Shown here: piece after piece, positions 6,470 to 13,162 of the stretch
Numbering within the stretch: position 1 is the first letter of the stretch
How the letters are laid out: the number at the start of each line of letters is the position of its first letter
Source of the DNA: UBA8296 sp031581145
GTDB lineage: Bacteria > Bacteroidota > Rhodothermia > Balneolales > Balneolaceae
DNA length: 14,010 nt
Assembly: GCA_031581145.1 (NCBI GenBank)
Contig: JAVLBP010000024.1
Coordinates: forward strand, 1 to 14,010
Reading direction: 5' to 3'
The notes under the pieces: model-generated
What the model was told of the DNA's origin: nothing
The model's database searches: none
The model's input: only the letters and a program-made list of their open reading frames with translations
Translations under genes and position numbers: made by a program

Positions 6470-8511
6470 TAGGGTGTACCTCCGATGCTTGGTCCTAGAA
6501 TCATGAGTGCGAGTACGAAAATGACACCCAGCAGGATGAAAACAGCATAATTTGTAATGAGTCCCGCTTGGAGAATCCGAAGTACACCTCCGCTGACTCT
6601 TGTTGTTACCCCAAAGAAGGCTACCACACCGCCAACACCAAACCGGTCGATGGGCTCGAGAATGTGTTTACACACCCACCGGACTGGGTGCCCCACCATA
6701 CGCTGGTAAAATTCGTCTAGCAGATACTTTTCACGACAGGTGTTGTAGAACTCACCCAATTGATTTTGAAGTGCTTGGTCGGTGGCCTCCCATTGACCCT
6801 GTCCATAAAGACGCCATCCTGTGGATACACCCATGATGGCCACCACAATCGACACACTCATCAAGATCCACTCCGTGAGATAGGATAGGGTGACTTTCAT
6901 ATCTGCGGCTTGGGTATAGATCCACTCCTTGAGCAGGTGAATATGAGCTTCTTGGCCTGTGAATGATTCTACCACAAAGTTGGGCAACCCGATCCACCCA
7001 ATGATGATCGAACCAATCGCAAGCTTCCATAAAGGGAAGGTCATTGTACGTGGGGACTCATGAAATGACTTAGAGGCACCTGGGAGTTGAGCTTCAAGGC
7101 GACTCTCTCCATGAAATGTGGTGGCTGTCAGGCGGACCATATAGAACGCCGTCATGAAAGCTGTAACCATACCAACAACCCATAACACGATGTAGAGAGG
7201 TCCAGCAAACTCACCCATGCCTGCATTGAAAGTATGCATGAGGATTTCATCCTTTGAGAAAAAACCAGCTAGTGGCGGAATCCCTGCAATCGCTAGGGTG
7301 CCAATCCAAAAGGTGCGAAAGGTGATTGGCATGGCATGGCGTAACCCCCCCATGAGGCGGATATCTTGAGGGTCCAGTTGGCTAGGTGTTTTGGCGTCAT
7401 GCGCACCATCATGGTTTTCAATCGCATGCTCCATGGTGTGAATTACTGACCCACTGCCAAGGAAAAGGAGCGCCTTGAAAAATGCATGCGTTATAACATG
7501 AAAAATGGCTGCTACAAATGCACCTGACCCCAATGCCAAAAACATGAAACCGAGCTGGGACACGGTAGAGTAGGCAAGAACTTTTTTAATGTCGTATTGC
7601 GTCACGGCAATGGTTGCGGCGATCAATGCGGTAAATGCACCCACAACGGCCATGATCATCATCACCTCAGGCGAAAGCACAAACATTGGGGAAAGACGTG
7701 TCACTAAATAGAGACCCGAGGTGACCATGGTTGCCGCATGAATGAGCGCCGAAACAGGTGTTGGCCCCGCCATGGCGTCTGGAAGCCATACAAACAGGGG
7801 AAATTGCGCACTTTTACCCGTAGCACCAATCAGCATAAGAAGTCCAACCCAGAAAAGGGTGTCTTGGGGCATGCCACTCACACCTTCTAGGATTCCTGAG
7901 AATTGGAGTGTCCCTACATCCTTGAGTAACAAAAACATTGCGACCAAAAAAGCGAAATCACCAATTCGGTTGAAAATAAATGCCTTATTGGCCGCATCTG
8001 TATTCGATGGCTTCTTGAACCAAAAACCGATCAGTAGATAGGATGCTAGCCCTACGCCCTCCCATCCAATGAACAAGACAAGCAAGTTGTCTGCCATGAC
8101 TAGTTGAAGCATGGCAAAGATGAACAGGTTGAGGTAGGCGAAAAATCTCCAAGCCCCTGCATCATGCTTCATGTAGCCAATAGAATAGATATGAATCAGT
8201 GTCCCAATGCCCGTGATGACAAGTGCCATTGTGATGGACAACGGGTCAATCAAATAGGCAAGATCTACGGACCACTGCCCAGCTTCTAGAAACGTCCCAA
8301 AATGGGCGGTGAACCCTCCCGATTGGAATACGACCCAGCCTAGGTAAAGACTCGCAAAAAACGGGATTGTTACCGCGGTTGTGGCCAACGTGCCAAAAAT
8401 CGTGCGATGATGGCGCCAAGACTCATTCGATAGTCCGGCCACGCCTAATAGAAGTGCGCCAAGTGCGGGAAGACCCAAAAGAACAAGTGCAAAAAGCGTG
8501 GTTAATGACAT
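6469..8511 (-). CDS. nuoL: NADH-quinone oxidoreductase subunit L (NuoL)
   Basis: This is a 680-residue membrane protein, the distal antiporter-like subunit of complex I, somewhat longer than the E. coli protein (about 613). Visible key residues are E151 in LFIGWEGVGLASYLLIG, K233 in ATGKSAQFPLFVWLPDAM, H258 in SALIHAATMVTSGLYLVTR, H338/H342/K346 in FHVITHAFFKALLF, and K420-D421 in PLAGFFSKDEIL. TQYDIKKVLAYSTVSQLGF is at about 304-322. The region after about residue 500 fits the C-terminal lateral helix and last membrane segment that run along the membrane arm, though I infer its structure only from position. It is the first gene of the minus-strand unit, and the next gene upstream is divergent, so nuoA-K are not adjacent. 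The ATG at 8511 lacks a clear Shine-Dalgarno. Confidence 0.97.
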   Translation of the reverse strand: MSLTTLFALVLLGLPALGALLLGVAGLSNESWRHHRTIFGTLATTAVTIPFFASLYLGWVVFQSGGFTAHFGTFLEAGQWSVDLAYLIDPLSITMALVITGIGTLIHIYSIGYMKHDAGAWRFFAYLNLFIFAMLQLVMADNLLVLFIGWEGVGLASYLLIGFWFKKPSNTDAANKAFIFNRIGDFAFLVAMFLLLKDVGTLQFSGILEGVSGMPQDTLFWVGLLMLIGATGKSAQFPLFVWLPDAMAGPTPVSALIHAATMVTSGLYLVTRLSPMFVLSPEVMMIMAVVGAFTALIAATIAVTQYDIKKVLAYSTVSQLGFMFLALGSGAFVAAIFHVITHAFFKALLFLGSGSVIHTMEHAIENHDGAHDAKTPSQLDPQDIRLMGGLRHAMPITFRTFWIGTLAIAGIPPLAGFFSKDEILMHTFNAGMGEFAGPLYIVLWVVGMVTAFMTAFYMVRLTATTFHGESRLEAQLPGASKSFHESPRTMTFPLWKLAIGSIIIGWIGLPNFVVESFTGQEAHIHLLKEWIYTQAADMKVTLSYLTEWILMSVSIVVAIMGVSTGWRLYGQGQWEATDQALQNQLGEFYNTCREKYLLDEFYQRMVGHPVRWVCKHILEPIDRFGVGGVVAFFGVTTRVSGGVLRILQAGLITNYAVFILLGVIFVLALMILGPSIGGTP

Positions 8512-8565
8512 AATGTATGGGTTAGGTCGGCAGTGGGATTCATCGTCTTATCGCACTTGAGAACA

Positions 8566-8579
8566 GCTTGTAAACAAGC
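8566..8579. promoter_or_regulatory. 14-base dyad upstream of nuoL, candidate operator
   Basis: GCTTGT-AA-ACAAGC is a perfect inverted repeat with 6-base arms and a 2-base centre, 55 bases before the nuoL start. The loop is too short for a good RNA hairpin, so a dimeric DNA-binding protein site is the more natural reading. No regulator is identified. Confidence 0.35.
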
Positions 8580-8676
8580 ACATGAAGACATTGTCCACAT
8601 CTCGTTCCACGTCTCGACCCTCTATCAAAGTGGGCTAAAATTAGTGATTAATTAACCATTAAACACCCCAAATCTT

Positions 8677-8706
8677 TTGAGGGAAAGTCTGGGTTTTTCC
8701 TATTTT
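8677..8706 (+). promoter_or_regulatory. Candidate promoter for the mnh/mrp operon
   Basis: TTGAGG (8677-8682) and TATTTT (8701-8706) are 18 bases apart on the plus strand. The same bases also read as the Bacteroidota form TTTG ... TATTTTCA. A transcript from about 8713 would have a leader of about 119 bases containing the repeat block at 8757-8791. Each hexamer matches only 4 of 6. Confidence 0.3.
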
Positions 8707-8756
8707 CAAGTTCGCAAACGGTTGAATGGGGTGCACAACCCACCCACTAGATTTTC

Positions 8757-8791
8757 CTAGCAGAGGTTCTAGCTGAGGTTAATGAACCTCT
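8757..8791 (+). repeat. 12-base tandem duplication with a shared pairing arm in the mnhE leader
   Basis: CTAGCAGAGGTT (8757-8768) is followed immediately by CTAGCTGAGGTT (8769-8780), with 11 of 12 bases identical. The downstream arm GAACCTCT (8784-8791) can pair with AGAGGTTC (8762-8769; 8 pairs, 14-base loop). Alternatively its AACCTC can pair with GAGGTT of the second copy (8775-8780; 6 pairs, AATG loop). The two hairpins exclude each other. Either a repeated protein-binding site or a switching leader is possible. Confidence 0.6.
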
Positions 8792-8831
8792 ACATCCACC
8801 GCATCAATGTGAACGATTTAAACCCTCCGAT

Positions 8832-9398
8832 GTGACCCGGGACACAGCTGTTCGATTTGTCTTTTCTTTTGTTGCGTTAATGATTTTCTGGGTCGTGTTG
8901 AGTGGTTTTTTCGACGCGATGCATATCGGATTTGGGGCTGTAAGTGCACTTATAGTCCTGGCTACCTTCAATACTATCCGCACCGTCCATTTCTTTGATG
9001 ACCAACGAGATGCCATCACAGCGGTGCGATTTCATAAGTTTATTGCTTACGTGCCTTGGCTGGTTGTTGAGATTATAAAGTCAGCCATTCAAGTGGCTTC
9101 GATGATCCTGCACCCAAAAATGGATATAGAGCCAAGTGTGCTCACCTTCAATGTAGACTTGCCAAGTGCTCATGCCAAAATGGTCCTGGGCAACTCCATT
9201 ACGTTGACACCAGGTACCCTAACCGTTGACATTAAGGGGGATCGGTTCGTGGTGCACGCCCTTTCTCCAAAGACGTATGCAGGCATCGTCGATGATTCAC
9301 TGCCTCGTAAAGTGCTCGGTGTCTTCTCCCCGGAGGACCGCCCCGTTGTCCATGATGTAAGCGTTACCCACTCCAATCACCGGCTTCCAAATCTATAA
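8832..9398 (+). CDS. mnhE: Na+/H+ antiporter subunit E (MnhE/MrpE)
   Basis: This 188-residue protein has membrane segments at about 8-26, 32-50 and 70-92, followed by a cytoplasmic domain with the family signature NSITLTPGTLTVDI (121-134) and GDRFVVHAL (136-144). MrpE is an accessory membrane subunit of the multi-subunit cation/proton antiporter. The start used is a GTG at 8832. It overlaps an ATG at 8830 that is followed at once by TGA, so the upstream ATG cannot start this gene. No in-frame ATG or Shine-Dalgarno is seen before the GTG, and the next internal ATG (codon 17) would cut into the first membrane segment. It is the first gene of the plus-strand operon, and mnhF follows after 4 bases. 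Confidence 0.93.
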   Translation: MTRDTAVRFVFSFVALMIFWVVLSGFFDAMHIGFGAVSALIVLATFNTIRTVHFFDDQRDAITAVRFHKFIAYVPWLVVEIIKSAIQVASMILHPKMDIEPSVLTFNVDLPSAHAKMVLGNSITLTPGTLTVDIKGDRFVVHALSPKTYAGIVDDSLPRKVLGVFSPEDRPVVHDVSVTHSNHRLPNL

Positions 9399-9402
9399 TC
9401 CC

Positions 9403-9759
9403 ATGCAAACCTTCTTGTTGGTGGCTGTAACCATATTGATGGTGGTCATTGTGATTCCGCTTGTGAGAGTTTGGAGGGGGCCTACCGTATTTGATCGTCT
9501 ACTTGGGGCTAATGCGATGGCTACTAAAACGATTGTGCTGATTGCGATGATTGGCTATTTCTATGATCGCATTGGCATGTTTATTGATATTACCCTGGCC
9601 TACGCCGCGCTTGGCTTTATTTCATCGCTAGCTCTGGCAAAATACATGACGGCGGAGGCTCAGCCGGAAGATGCTCAGCAAGGGGTTGCTCAGCCAGGGG
9701 TTGCTCAGCACGAGACAGCTCAACCAGATCCAGCCCAGAAGGAGGAGCAAGATGAGTGA
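9403..9759 (+). CDS. mnhF: Na+/H+ antiporter subunit F (MnhF/MrpF) with repeat tail
   Basis: This 118-residue protein has a three-helix MrpF core (about 1-82). The core includes the family motif VRVWRGPTVFDRLLGANAMA (21-40), then GYFYDRIGMFIDITLAYAALGF. MrpF normally ends near residue 85-95. Here residues 86-115 are six pentapeptide units of the form A-Q-x-x-x (AQPED, AQQGV, AQPGV, AQHET, AQPDP, AQKEE), ending QDE. The tail is hydrophilic and net acidic. The last unit encodes the AAGGAGG ribosome binding site of mnhG, and the stop overlaps mnhG by 8 bases, so part of the tail is constrained by overlap with translation signals. The core assignment is firm; whether the tail has a function is unknown. 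Confidence 0.93.
   Translation: MQTFLLVAVTILMVVIVIPLVRVWRGPTVFDRLLGANAMATKTIVLIAMIGYFYDRIGMFIDITLAYAALGFISSLALAKYMTAEAQPEDAQQGVAQPGVAQHETAQPDPAQKEEQDE
9658..9747 (+). repeat. 15-base in-frame tandem repeat, six units, in mnhF
   Basis: Six 15-base units start at 9658, 9673, 9688, 9703, 9718 and 9733, each opening GCTCAG or a close variant (GCTCAA, GCCCAG). Units 2 and 3 differ at a single base. Each encodes Ala-Gln plus three variable residues. Confidence 0.9.
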
Positions 9760-10288
9760 TTTCAGTGTCATCGAATGGGCAGCGGCGGCCTTTATCGTAC
9801 TCGGTATTGGGTTTATGCTCGTTGGGAGTATTGGGGTGATCCGGTTGCCTGATTTCTATTCTCGAACACATGCAGCGAGTAAGACCGACACCTTAGGGAT
9901 TCTGCTTGTGATTGTCGGGTTAATGATCTTGGAAGGATTTACGATTAACATGGGTAAGCTGGCCTTCGTCTTGATTTTTGTGGCCCTGGCGAATCCCATT
10001 GGATCCCATGCACTGGCACGTGCAGCCATGGAAAGCGGTCTCAAACCCCTGCTATTTCGTAAAGAAGAGTGGGATGGTACGTCTGTGATAGCCGATAGAG
10101 AGGGTGCTGGAGCAGGGTTGGCCAGTGGAGCAGAGTTGGCCAGTGGAGCAGATGCTCCCGGTGGTGAGGGTGCTGGGTCTGCCAGTGGGGACATGCCCGC
10201 GAAATCAAGAAAGGGCGTTACAGCGGGTCCAAAGAAGCAGAAAAAGAACGGTCAAACGGACGACAAATCTAAGGGTGACTCGGTATGA
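9752..10288 (+). CDS. mnhG: Na+/H+ antiporter subunit G (MnhG/MrpG) with low-complexity tail
   Basis: This is a 178-residue protein. The MrpG core (about 8-106) has three membrane segments and the diagnostic MLVGSIGVIRLPDFYSRTHA (22-41) followed by ASKTDTLG. I chose the ATG at 9752 because a perfect AAGGAGG lies 6 bases upstream at 9739-9745 and MSDFSVIEWAA fits the family. The frame is open back to 9671, but that extension is the mnhF repeat read in another frame. Residues from about 112 on are a Gly/Ala/Ser-rich stretch containing the tandem LASGAE/LASGAD units. A lysine-rich end follows (KSRKG, KKQKKN), finishing KGDSV. The tail is predicted disordered from composition only. The stop overlaps the next gene as ATGA. 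Confidence 0.93.
   Translation: MSDFSVIEWAAAAFIVLGIGFMLVGSIGVIRLPDFYSRTHAASKTDTLGILLVIVGLMILEGFTINMGKLAFVLIFVALANPIGSHALARAAMESGLKPLLFRKEEWDGTSVIADREGAGAGLASGAELASGADAPGGEGAGSASGDMPAKSRKGVTAGPKKQKKNGQTDDKSKGDSV
10109..10152 (+). repeat. 18-base in-frame tandem repeat in mnhG
   Basis: GGAGCAGGGTTGGCCAGT (10109-10126) and GGAGCAGAGTTGGCCAGT (10127-10144) differ at one base. A partial third copy, GGAGCAGA, follows at 10145. They encode repeated GA(G/E)LAS residues in the MnhG tail. Confidence 0.85.
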
Positions 10289-10530
10289 TTTGGGAATTTG
10301 AACTCGTGTTATTCATCTTTTTAATCTTTGCCGCCATTGTCGCCTTGGAGGCTCGAAATCTTCTGGTTTCCGTGGTGATGCTCTCGGTGTTTAGTTTCTC
10401 AGCAGCGTTGCTCTTTGCCTCTATGGGCGCGGTCGATGTAGGGTTCACGGAGGCGGTCGTGGGGGCAGGTGTCACGGGTATCCTTTTCGTGATTGCTATC
10501 CATAAAACCACAGCCAAAACAAACGATTAA
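10285..10530 (+). CDS. MbhD-like (DUF4040) antiporter subunit, split-off part of MrpA C-terminus
   Basis: This 81-residue, three-helix membrane protein has the motif GAVDVGFTEAVVGAG (48-62), typical of the MbhD/DUF4040 family. In canonical Mrp complexes this domain is fused to the C-terminal part of MrpA. In membrane-bound hydrogenase-type modules it is a separate subunit, as here. The conserved E57 in the motif is a candidate ion-path residue. The ATG overlaps the mnhG stop (ATGA at 10285-10288), and AAGGGTGA at 10271-10278 is a moderate ribosome binding site. The stop is 2 bases before the MbhE-like gene. The family call comes from the motif; the exact role in transport is inferred from homologous complexes. 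Confidence 0.88.
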   Translation: MIWEFELVLFIFLIFAAIVALEARNLLVSVVMLSVFSFSAALLFASMGAVDVGFTEAVVGAGVTGILFVIAIHKTTAKTND

Positions 10531-10532
10531 TA

Positions 10533-10862
10533 ATGATGAATCAAGGGTTTAAATGGGTCGTATTGGTGGGATTTGCAGGGCTTATGGCTTGGGGGATGTG
10601 GGGCCTTCCGGACCGAGGTGATTTGGATACACCCATGAATGAAAAAACAACCATTACAGGCTCGCCTACTCCTGCGGGTCATTACATCGAAAAAGCTTAC
10701 AAGGAAGCGAAGACACCTAATATTGTTACGGTGGTTCTTGGGGATTATCGAAGTATTGATACCCTTGGGGAAGTCGTCGTGGTCTTTACTGCAGGTCTCA
10801 TCTTAATCTTGTTGCTCACAAATCGAAGACGAGTCCCTCAGACGGATGGAGGTGACCCATGA
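10533..10862 (+). CDS. MbhE-like antiporter subunit, split-off part of MrpA C-terminus
   Basis: This is a 109-residue protein. It has one membrane segment at 8-24, an extra-membrane stretch of about 45 residues, the motif NIVTVVLGDYRSIDTLGE (63-80), and a second segment at 80-96 ending in RRR. The motif is that of MbhE and of the corresponding part of MrpA, where the D-x-R-x-x-D-T-x-G-E pattern is conserved. With the gene before it, it makes up the MrpA C-terminal module as two separate proteins. The start could be ATG 10533 or ATG 10536; neither has a clear Shine-Dalgarno. Its stop overlaps mnhB as ATGA. Confidence 0.85.
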   Translation: MMNQGFKWVVLVGFAGLMAWGMWGLPDRGDLDTPMNEKTTITGSPTPAGHYIEKAYKEAKTPNIVTVVLGDYRSIDTLGEVVVVFTAGLILILLLTNRRRVPQTDGGDP

Positions 10863-11296
10863 AACGATCGTTTGAAAGCCCGATAACACTGCTTGGCGCT
10901 CGTGCATTGGCCCCATTTATTATGATGTTTGGCCTCTATGTGATTTTCCATGGCCATTATTCTCCGGGTGGAGGGTTTCAAGGAGGGGCGCTGCTGGCAG
11001 CGTCTGTGTTACTGATGCGCGTGGCAAGTGGATCCAAAACCTCGAGTTTAATTTTGAGCAACGCGGTCACAACGCCGATGGGTGTGGTGGGAGTACTTAT
11101 CTACTTTGGGACGGGGCTACTAGCGATGCTACTTGGGAGTAATTTCTTGGATTATGAAGGGCTGCCTATCCCGGGGTTGTCCCCCTATTACCTTCGTTAT
11201 ACGGGCATTTTGATCATCGAAGTGGGCGTTGGGCTTGCTGTGATGGCCGCTCTGGTCTTGATTTATGATAAAATGGCTGACGGGGAGGTAGAGTGA
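10859..11296 (+). CDS. mnhB: Na+/H+ antiporter subunit B (MnhB/MrpB)
   Basis: This is a 145-residue protein with four predicted membrane segments and the MnhB-domain signature YVIFHGHYSPGGGFQGGALL (27-46). Residues around 105-120 (SNFLDYEGLPIPGLSP) match the second conserved stretch of the family. MrpB is a small membrane subunit next to the MrpA C-terminal module in the complex, which fits its place after the MbhD- and MbhE-like genes. A strong GGAGG (10848-10852) lies 6 bases before the ATG, inside the end of the preceding gene, and the start overlaps that gene's stop by 4 bases. Confidence 0.95.
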   Translation: MKRSFESPITLLGARALAPFIMMFGLYVIFHGHYSPGGGFQGGALLAASVLLMRVASGSKTSSLILSNAVTTPMGVVGVLIYFGTGLLAMLLGSNFLDYEGLPIPGLSPYYLRYTGILIIEVGVGLAVMAALVLIYDKMADGEVE

Positions 11297-11679
11297 TGAT
11301 GGAGACGTTTATCGCCAATTATGCCTATGCGTTTACCCTTATTATCCTCTGCGTAGGGCTCTATGGGATGTTTTTTAAACGCAATCTCGTCAAAAAGGTC
11401 ATTGGGCTTTCGATTTTCCAGGCAGCAGTGATCATGTTTTTTGTGAGTTTAGCGTCAAAAATGGGGGGAACCGTGCCTGTTAAATGGGAGGAGATTCCTG
11501 TTGAGATGATTGATGGATACATGAATCCACTTCCTCACACTCTGATGCTCACCGCGATCGTGGTAGGTGTGGCCACACAAGGAGTCGCGTTTGGATTGCT
11601 TGTCAATATATGGAACCGATTCAAAACGCTTGAAGAGGATGCACTAAACGAAGCCACTCTGGAGGATTCTCGTGATTGA
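11296..11679 (+). CDS. mnhC: Na+/H+ antiporter subunit C (MnhC/MrpC, NuoK-like)
   Basis: This is a 127-residue protein with three membrane helices, homologous to NuoK of complex I. The family pattern is visible: GLYGMFFKRNLVKKVIGLSI, then QAAVIMFFVSLA, then DGYMNPLPHTLMLTAIVVG and ATQGVAFGLLV. Three starts are possible, GTG 11293, ATG 11296 and ATG 11299. I chose 11296 because GGGGAGG (11282-11288) is then 7 bases upstream and the ATG shares a base with the mnhB stop (TGATG). The loop between helices 2 and 3 is longer than in NuoK, as is usual for MrpC. The stop overlaps mnhD by 8 bases. Confidence 0.95.
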   Translation: MMETFIANYAYAFTLIILCVGLYGMFFKRNLVKKVIGLSIFQAAVIMFFVSLASKMGGTVPVKWEEIPVEMIDGYMNPLPHTLMLTAIVVGVATQGVAFGLLVNIWNRFKTLEEDALNEATLEDSRD

Positions 11680-13162
11680 AGCGAATCTGCCAGCCATGTT
11701 TGTGGTGAGCTATATCAGTGTCTCCCTGCTGATTGTCCTAGCGGGGGTCCGCTTTAAGGAGAGCGCTCAACCTTTGGCCACATTAGGTGCAGGTCTGGCG
11801 GCGGTGTTATCGGTGGTGGGTTGGATAGTTGTGCAGGCCAACACGGAGGCTGGATTACCAGCCATTCGTTATGGATTTGGAGGATGGGCGCCACCCATTG
11901 GGATTGAATTTGTACTCGATGGCCTTAGTGCCTTTTTCTTGATGGTTGTAAATGGAGTCGCCGCTATCGTGTTGTGGCATTCCGCAGGCAACCTGGATAA
12001 GCATCTCGATGCACATCCTCCCACGTTTTATGCACTGGCATCGTTGTTTTTGTTGGGGCTCAACGGGATGATTCTCACCGGTGACCTCTTCAATCTTTAT
12101 GTCTTTTTAGAGATCTCCTCGCTTTCATCCTACGCACTCATCGCCATTGGCTCCCGTCAAGCACCCTTAGCCGCCTTCCGATATCTCATTTTGGGCACTG
12201 TTGGAGGAACGCTTTACTTAATTGGAGTCGGCTTTATGTATGCCATGACCGGTACGCTCAACATGATAGATATGACGACTATCATCCCGTTGATTGCCGA
12301 GGAGCCCGCCGTGTTGGTGGCGTTACTATTAATGATCGTGGGTATTGGGGTGAAAGCTGCACTGTTTCCACTCTATGGATGGCTTCCCGAGTCGTACACT
12401 CAAACCAATTCCATTAGCTCTGCACTCATTGCCCCCATTGGGACCAAGGTCGCTGCGTATGTGATGATTCGAGTGTTGTTGTTTGTCTTTGGCGCTTCGG
12501 GATTGAATGCAGTCTTACCGTTATCGGAGGTGATTGCCTATCTGGCAGGGGCCGGTATTCTTTTTGGGTCCATCATGGCCATTCTTCAAAAAAACCTGAA
12601 GCGGATGCTGGCCTTTAGCTCCGTGTCTCAAATTGGGTATATCCTGATGGGTGTGGCTCTGATGAACCCTATCGCGTTTGCCGGCGCCCTATTTCATGTA
12701 CTCAATCATGCCATTATGAAGGCCACCCTATTCATGATCTCGAGTCATTTAGAACGACAGGAAGAGTCGGTAGATATCCGCGATTTTAATGATAGTTATC
12801 GTGTGAAATATCCCTGGACCATGGCGACGTTTACCTTGGCTGCGATTTCGATGATTGGCCTTCCCCCGCTAGCCGGATTTTTTAGCAAATGGATGTTGGC
12901 GCTTGGGACAATCGAAGCAGATAATTGGGTGTTATTTGGGGTGATCTTATCGAGTTCACTTCTTAATGCCGTCTACTTTTTTGGCATCCTAGAAAAAGTG
13001 TATTTGCGTCGATCAGGACAAAAAAAGGCGAGCCAAGCCTCGATGAATGAGGTGAGTTGGGGGATGAGGTTGCCAGCATTGATTCTAGCACTCGCTCTAC
13101 TTGGCTTTGGGTTTTTTAATGTGCCTCTTCTTGACATCCTTCAAACCCTATTTCCTGCATAA
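11672..13162 (+). CDS. mnhD: Na+/H+ antiporter subunit D (MnhD/MrpD)
   Basis: This is a 496-residue polytopic antiporter subunit homologous to NuoL/M/N. Conserved charges are E147 in NLYVFLEISSLSSYALIAIG, K228 in GIGVKAALFPLYGWLPESY, K259 in APIGTKVAAYVMIR, H342/H346/K350 in FHVLNHAIMKATLFM and K406 in PLAGFFSKWML. The segment QKNLKRMLAFSSVSQIGY is at 306-323. An oddity is that the usual P-L-H-x-W-L-P motif reads PLYGWLP, with tyrosine (Y235) in place of histidine. The start is GTG at 11672, supported by GGAGG at 11661-11665 with 6-base spacing, and overlaps the mnhC stop by 8 bases. The stop TAA shares a base with the ATG of the next gene. Confidence 0.95.
   Translation: MIEANLPAMFVVSYISVSLLIVLAGVRFKESAQPLATLGAGLAAVLSVVGWIVVQANTEAGLPAIRYGFGGWAPPIGIEFVLDGLSAFFLMVVNGVAAIVLWHSAGNLDKHLDAHPPTFYALASLFLLGLNGMILTGDLFNLYVFLEISSLSSYALIAIGSRQAPLAAFRYLILGTVGGTLYLIGVGFMYAMTGTLNMIDMTTIIPLIAEEPAVLVALLLMIVGIGVKAALFPLYGWLPESYTQTNSISSALIAPIGTKVAAYVMIRVLLFVFGASGLNAVLPLSEVIAYLAGAGILFGSIMAILQKNLKRMLAFSSVSQIGYILMGVALMNPIAFAGALFHVLNHAIMKATLFMISSHLERQEESVDIRDFNDSYRVKYPWTMATFTLAAISMIGLPPLAGFFSKWMLALGTIEADNWVLFGVILSSSLLNAVYFFGILEKVYLRRSGQKKASQASMNEVSWGMRLPALILALALLGFGFFNVPLLDILQTLFPA

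Larger units (their letters stand above)
8512..8831. promoter_or_regulatory. Divergent intergenic control region between nuoL and mnhE
   Basis: These 320 bases separate two operons transcribed away from each other and contain no convincing gene. From the nuoL side the region holds a 14-base dyad (8566-8579), an AT-rich block around TTAATTAA (about 8641-8663) that could sit upstream of either promoter, a candidate plus-strand promoter (8677-8706) and the tandem/inverted repeat block (8757-8791). I found no convincing -35/-10 pair for nuoL. Both promoters must lie here or inside the neighbouring genes. Confidence 0.7.

Noticed and set aside
8641..8663. AT-rich TTAATTAA block as a nuoL promoter
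   Set aside because: TAATTTTA on the minus strand resembles a -7 element, but no -33/-35 element lies at an acceptable distance, so I did not annotate a promoter.
9671..9751. Upstream extension of mnhG giving a 205-residue protein
   Set aside because: The extra 27 codons are the mnhF repeat read in another frame, and the perfect AAGGAGG before the ATG at 9752 defines the start.
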